The position numbers and the translations under genes were made by a program. Of a stretch of 8,711 nt of DNA, positions 6,203 through 8,711 are shown piece after piece. The stretch is from Gemmatimonadota bacterium. Lineage in GTDB: Bacteria > Gemmatimonadota > Gemmatimonadetes > Gemmatimonadales > GWC2-71-9. The notes under the pieces were generated by a model. The model had not been told where the DNA came from and ran no database searches. It worked only from the letters and a program-made list of their open reading frames with translations. Numbering within the stretch: position 1 is the stretch's first letter; each line of letters opens with the position of its first letter. The stretch is from contig JANYAG010000108.1 in NCBI GenBank assembly GCA_025361465.1, forward strand, positions 1 through 8,711, given 5' to 3'.

Positions 6203-6580
6203 TCAGGTGCCACCGGGCGCGTTGGGGATTTTCGTGCCGGCAGGCAGCGGCGTCGGCGGGCCGACCCTCTGCAGCGTGACCGGCTTCTCAAGGTCGCCGC
6301 CAGACAGGGTCAGGGAGTTCGACTTCACCTTCAGGTTGTACGTCTCCCATTCACCGCCAATGAGAATGGAGATGACCTTGTCGCCCTTCATCCGCCAACG
6401 CACCGTCTCCTTCCCCCAGGAGGCCGAGGAGTCACTCCGAATGATCACCTCGCGGGGACCGTTCTTGACCTCCTTGCCGCTCTTGACGCGCCAGATGCCC
6501 GTCACATCCGCCTTCTGGGCGGCCAGTGGAGCGGAGCCAACGGTCAGGAAGAGCAGAATGAGCATGCCGGTCCAACGCAC
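6203..6580 (-). CDS. Small secreted protein of unknown function
   Basis: This 125-residue protein starts with a Sec-type signal peptide: Arg2, a hydrophobic core at about 6-17, and probable cleavage after the SAPLAA region near residue 21 or 22. The mature part begins KADVTGIWRVKSG. It contains regularly spaced tryptophans (30, 55, 62, 78) and ends in a predicted beta-strand run, GGEWETYNLKVKSNSLTLS (75-93), then a Pro/Gly-rich tail. The pattern GxW near the N-terminus followed by short amphipathic strands recalls small lipocalin-like beta-barrels, but I cannot assign a family. The start is GTG 6580, chosen because AAGGAG lies 7 bases upstream. An ATG five codons later (6565) would be too far from that site and would shorten the positively charged leader. 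It has its own likely promoter in the gap after the MATE gene. Confidence 0.82.
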   Translation of the reverse strand: MRWTGMLILLFLTVGSAPLAAQKADVTGIWRVKSGKEVKNGPREVIIRSDSSASWGKETVRWRMKGDKVISILIGGEWETYNLKVKSNSLTLSGGDLEKPVTLQRVGPPTPLPAGTKIPNAPGGT

Positions 6581-6587
6581 CGAATGA

Positions 6588-6593
6588 CTCCTT
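6588..6593 (-). promoter_or_regulatory. Ribosome binding site deciding a GTG start
   Basis: AAGGAG on the minus strand lies 7 bases before the GTG at 6580. It is the strongest Shine-Dalgarno match on the minus strand of the window and favours GTG over the ATG at 6565 as the start of the secreted protein. Confidence 0.75.
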
Positions 6594-6616
6594 GAGAATG
6601 GACGATCCCGTCGCGA

Positions 6617-6644
6617 AAGGTAACGGTTCCCGAACAAGTTCCAA
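6617..6644 (-). promoter_or_regulatory. Predicted promoter of the small secreted protein, with inverted repeats
   Basis: On the minus strand TTGGAA (6644-6639) and TACCTT (6622-6617) are separated by 16 bases, giving a leader of about 30 bases. The spacer is almost entirely filled by three alternating four-base half-sites, GTTC-CC-GAAC-AA-GTTC on the plus strand at 6626-6641, which could be an operator. The elements are inferred from pattern only. Confidence 0.45.
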
Positions 6645-6654
6645 CACACGGCGG

Positions 6655-6673
6655 CGCCCAGCACAACTGGGCG
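6655..6673 (-). terminator. Hairpin downstream of the MATE gene
   Basis: A perfect 7-bp stem (CGCCCAG at 6655-6661 with CTGGGCG at 6667-6673) has a 5-base loop and begins 7 bases after the MATE stop codon. The bases that follow leftward (GCCGTGTGTTGG) are only moderately T-rich, so it is a weak or partial terminator. Confidence 0.45.
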
Positions 6674-6680
6674 TGCTCGA

Positions 6681-8096
6681 TCAGACGGAGCGCGTCTTCC
6701 ACTTCCCTCGATGGAAGAGAATCGCCCCCACGGCCGCGAGCGTTGAGAACGCCACCGGAATGGCGGCAAAACCTCCGAGGGCACCCCAGCCGAGCGGCTC
6801 GGCGAGCAGCCAGGCCAGGGGAATCTCCCAGCACCAGAAGATGACGAAGTTGAGCCAAGTCGGTGTCCAGGTATCACCGGCCCCGTTGAACGCCTGCATC
6901 ACGACCATGCCGAAGGCGTAACATGGAAACCCGATCGACATGATTCGCAAACCCAATGCGGCGACGCGCGACACCTCGGCGTCGTGGCCGAAGGCGCCGG
7001 TGAGCGTGGGCGCAAACGCGACGAAGACCACGCCGAGGACAGAGAGGAACACCAGGTTGTAGCGGCACGCGACCCAGACGGATTGCTCGGCGCGCTCGGG
7101 CTTGCCGGCGCCAAGGTTCTGGCCGACGAGCGTCGCGGCGGCATTGGCGACCCCCCAGGCAGGCAGGAGGGCGAAGATCAGCAGGCGGATCGCGACCGTG
7201 TAGCCGGCCAGCCCCACGCTGCCGAACATCGCGATGATGCGGACCAGACCGATCCAGCTCGCCGTGCCGATGATGAACTGAAAGGTCGCCGACCCGGCCA
7301 GGCGGAGCAGCACCCGCATCTGGACAAGGTCAGGGGTGAAGTCCCTCAACGTGACGCGCAAGCGATGGTGCCCGCCCACGAGCGTCAGGAAGGCAACCAG
7401 CGCGCCGGTGCCGCGACCGATGGTCGTGGCGATCGCCGCGCCGGTCACGCCCAGGTGGGGGAATGGGCCGACCCCGAAGATCAGGCAGGGCCCAAGCAGG
7501 ATGTTGATGGCGTTCGATACCAGCAGCACTCGCATGGCGATCGCCGCATCACCCGCCCCGCGGAACGCTGCGTTGAGGAGGAAGAGCAGGATCACCGAGG
7601 CTTCCCCACCGAGCATCACGCGGGCGAAGCCGGTGCCCACGGCCAGAACGTCTGGCGATGCGCCCATCAGCCTCAGCAACTGCGGCGCAAAGATGCTTCC
7701 GAGGGAGCCCAGCACCAACGCGGTCAGCACGCCGAGCAGCAGTCCCTGGGCGGCGGCGTGCGCCGCCCCGGCAGGATGCTTCTCCCCGATCCGTCGTGAC
7801 ACGATCGCCGTGACGGCCGTGCCCATCCCCATGGCCAGGGCATAGACCACGGCCAGCAACGACTCCGTCAGCCCGACGGCCGCCACGGCGGAGGCGCCCA
7901 GCTTCGACACGAAGAAGATATCGGTGATGGCGAAGATGCTCTCCATCGCCATCTCGACCACCATCGGGATCGCAAGCAAGACAACCGCCCGCCCGAGCGG
8001 ACCCTCGGTGAAATCCTGGTCGGACCCGCGAAGAGCTTCCCGGATGGTGGACCAGGCGGAGACGGTCGGGGCGGAAAGCGCGGAGCGATCGGTCAC
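6681..8096 (-). CDS. MATE-family multidrug/toxin efflux transporter
   Basis: This 471-residue inner-membrane protein has the length and hydrophobic profile of a 12-helix MATE transporter, which exports cationic or aromatic compounds using Na+ or H+ gradients. The two homologous halves are visible. The first starts at DFTEGPLGRAVVLLAIPM (28-45), continues with MESIFAITDIFFVSKLG (51-67), and holds AAFRGAGD (176-183). The second carries the family signature VGQNLGAGKPERAE (324-337) and the matching QAFNGAGDT (401-409). The substrate cannot be predicted, so I give no symbol. The start is GTG 8096; no other in-frame start codon occurs before the first membrane helix. There is no Shine-Dalgarno sequence, and the upstream 20 bases are extremely GC-rich. 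A lone -10-like TACATT (8135-8130) has no good -35 partner. Hairpins lie on both sides, so it is probably a single-gene unit or partly reached by groEL readthrough. Confidence 0.95.
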   Translation of the reverse strand: MTDRSALSAPTVSAWSTIREALRGSDQDFTEGPLGRAVVLLAIPMVVEMAMESIFAITDIFFVSKLGASAVAAVGLTESLLAVVYALAMGMGTAVTAIVSRRIGEKHPAGAAHAAAQGLLLGVLTALVLGSLGSIFAPQLLRLMGASPDVLAVGTGFARVMLGGEASVILLFLLNAAFRGAGDAAIAMRVLLVSNAINILLGPCLIFGVGPFPHLGVTGAAIATTIGRGTGALVAFLTLVGGHHRLRVTLRDFTPDLVQMRVLLRLAGSATFQFIIGTASWIGLVRIIAMFGSVGLAGYTVAIRLLIFALLPAWGVANAAATLVGQNLGAGKPERAEQSVWVACRYNLVFLSVLGVVFVAFAPTLTGAFGHDAEVSRVAALGLRIMSIGFPCYAFGMVVMQAFNGAGDTWTPTWLNFVIFWCWEIPLAWLLAEPLGWGALGGFAAIPVAFSTLAAVGAILFHRGKWKTRSV

Positions 8097-8105
8097 GTGG
8101 GGGGC

Positions 8106-8115
8106 CCGGCGCCGG
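8106..8115. repeat. Perfect 10-bp GC palindrome upstream of the MATE gene
   Basis: CCGGCGCCGG is fully self-complementary and lies 9 bases before the GTG at 8096, directly followed by GGGCCC on the minus strand. It may be an operator or only reflect high GC content; it occupies the place where a ribosome binding site would be expected. Confidence 0.35.
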
Positions 8116-8157
8116 AGAGAGAGAGCGAGAATGTAAGCGCCGCGGGGGCCTACGCGA

Positions 8158-8182
8158 CACGGGCGCCCACTAGGCGCCCGTG
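8158..8182 (-). terminator. Terminator-like hairpin after groEL
   Basis: A perfect 10-bp stem (CACGGGCGCC at 8158-8167 with GGCGCCCGTG at 8173-8182) closes a 5-base loop and lies 25 bases past the groEL stop codon. No T tract follows in the leftward direction, so it differs from a classical intrinsic terminator, but its position and strength make it the likely 3' end of the groEL message. Confidence 0.6.
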
Positions 8183-8207
8183 CGCATTCACCGATCGGTC
8201 CTGCCGA

Positions 8208-8711
8208 CTAGTACATCCCGCCCATGCCACCACCGCCGCCGCCACCACCCATCGGCATGGCCGGCTTGTCTTCCTTGCGTTCGACGATGACGCATTCGGT
8301 GGTCAACAGCAGGCCGGCAATCGAAGCCGCGTTCTGCAGCGCCGTGCGGGTGACCTTGGTCGGGTCGATGACCCCGGCCTTCATCATGTCTTCGTAGACA
8401 TCGGTCGCCGCATTGTAGCCGAACGCCTTGTCCTTCGATTCCTTGACGCGGGCCACCACGATCGAGCCCTCAACACCAGCGTTGATCGCAATCGCCCGGA
8501 TCGGCTCCTCGATCGCGCGACGAATGATCTCGACGCCGATCTTCTCGTCCCCGGTGGCCTTCACCTTGTCGAGCACCGACTGGCAGCGCAGCAACGCGAC
8601 GCCGCCGCCCGGCACAATGCCTTCCTCAACGGCCGCACGCGTCGCGTGCAGGGCGTCCTCGACCCGCGCCTTCTTCTCCTTCATCTCGGTCTCGGTCGCG
8701 GCACCGACGTT
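8208..8711 (-). CDS. groL: Chaperonin GroEL (60 kDa, HSP60), C-terminal third, partial
   Basis: The visible 167 residues are the end of GroEL; about 380 N-terminal residues lie beyond the right edge. GroEL forms the double-ring ATP-driven folding chamber that works with the GroES lid in the cytoplasm. The segment starts with VGAATETEMKEKKARVEDALHATRAAVEEG-type sequence; the Asp of VEDALHATRA corresponds to E. coli Asp398, needed for ATP hydrolysis. Then come GIVPGGGVALL, the equatorial-domain stretch FGYNAATDVYEDMMKAGVIDPTKVTRTAL and TTECVIVE. The flexible tail is rich in Gly and Met (MPMGGGGG...GMGGMY), as in general bacterial GroEL, but it ends in Tyr. groES and any CIRCE/HrcA site would be to the right of the window and are not seen. 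A hairpin after the stop probably ends the transcript. Confidence 0.98.
   Translation of the reverse strand, partial: NVGAATETEMKEKKARVEDALHATRAAVEEGIVPGGGVALLRCQSVLDKVKATGDEKIGVEIIRRAIEEPIRAIAINAGVEGSIVVARVKESKDKAFGYNAATDVYEDMMKAGVIDPTKVTRTALQNAASIAGLLLTTECVIVERKEDKPAMPMGGGGGGGGMGGMY

Noticed and set aside
6581..6877. Extension of the small secreted protein upstream into the MATE 3' region
   Set aside because: The added residues are a shadow of the MATE gene; a clear signal peptide begins at GTG 6580 with AAGGAG correctly placed before it.
6984..7845. Plus-strand open frames of about 170-270 codons opposite the MATE gene
   Set aside because: The opposite strand encodes a full-length MATE transporter with family signatures; the plus-strand translations are hydrophilic and compositionally biased, without a ribosome binding site or motif.
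8115..8125. GA dinucleotide run (GAGAGAGAGAG)
   Set aside because: Only about five units; too short to treat as a meaningful repeat, though slippage there could alter the MATE leader.
8190..8199. Palindrome ACCGATCGGT just after groEL
   Set aside because: A single 10-bp palindrome with no second copy and no loop; it lies in a 3' untranslated stretch, so chance is the simpler explanation.
1..8711. tRNA genes, CRISPR arrays, insertion sequences, phage or defence genes
   Set aside because: Looked for on both strands; no cloverleaf, repeat-spacer pattern, transposase or integrase motif, or flanking inverted or direct repeats were found.

Overview
The window is GC-rich and densely coded, consistent with a chromosomal region from a free-living bacterium. 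I think Gemmatimonadota, or another member of the FCB-type lineages, is most likely. This rests on three things: the alternative GlmU-like protein (NTP_transf_4 plus hexapeptide repeats) best known from Bacteroidetes-related phyla, the AHQxGTP-type histidine-kinase H-box, and the gene content. It is an inference from protein flavour, not from a marker-gene search.

Layout. Positions 1-2639 hold a leftward (minus) cluster read from right to left: a small lipoprotein of unknown function, serS (seryl-tRNA synthetase), and a membrane sensor histidine kinase that begins inside the end of serS and runs off the left edge. A 113-base divergent promoter region (2640-2752) separates it from a rightward cluster (2753-6137): a stand-alone Roadblock/LC7 protein, mannose-1-phosphate guanylyltransferase (manC), a GlmU-like nucleotidyltransferase/acetyltransferase with a left-handed beta-helix, and a YycJ/WalJ-type metallo-beta-lactamase-fold hydrolase. 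The genes in this cluster are separated by about 10, 1 and 11 bases (the last is a 4-base overlap if the GTG start is used), so they are almost certainly one operon. A strong hairpin (6159-6182) lies between this operon and the next, converging block.

The right part is all on the minus strand: the C-terminal third of GroEL (cut by the right edge), a MATE-family efflux transporter, and a small secreted protein of unknown function with its own probable promoter and a clear ribosome binding site. Hairpins follow groEL and the MATE gene.

Functionally the rightward operon looks like nucleotide-sugar supply for the cell envelope (GDP-mannose and probably an N-acetylated sugar-1-phosphate/UDP-sugar) alongside a small regulatory Roadblock protein and a hydrolase. 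The rest is housekeeping: tRNA charging, chaperonin, export and signalling. I see no mobile element, CRISPR array, phage gene, tRNA or rRNA, and no convincing novel multi-gene system. The most interesting items are a predicted leaderless lipoprotein gene, the orphan Roadblock protein heading a sugar-nucleotide operon, the GlmU-like protein with an intact acetyltransferase histidine but a non-canonical N-terminal domain, and a compact inverted-repeat cluster in the promoter of the small secreted protein.
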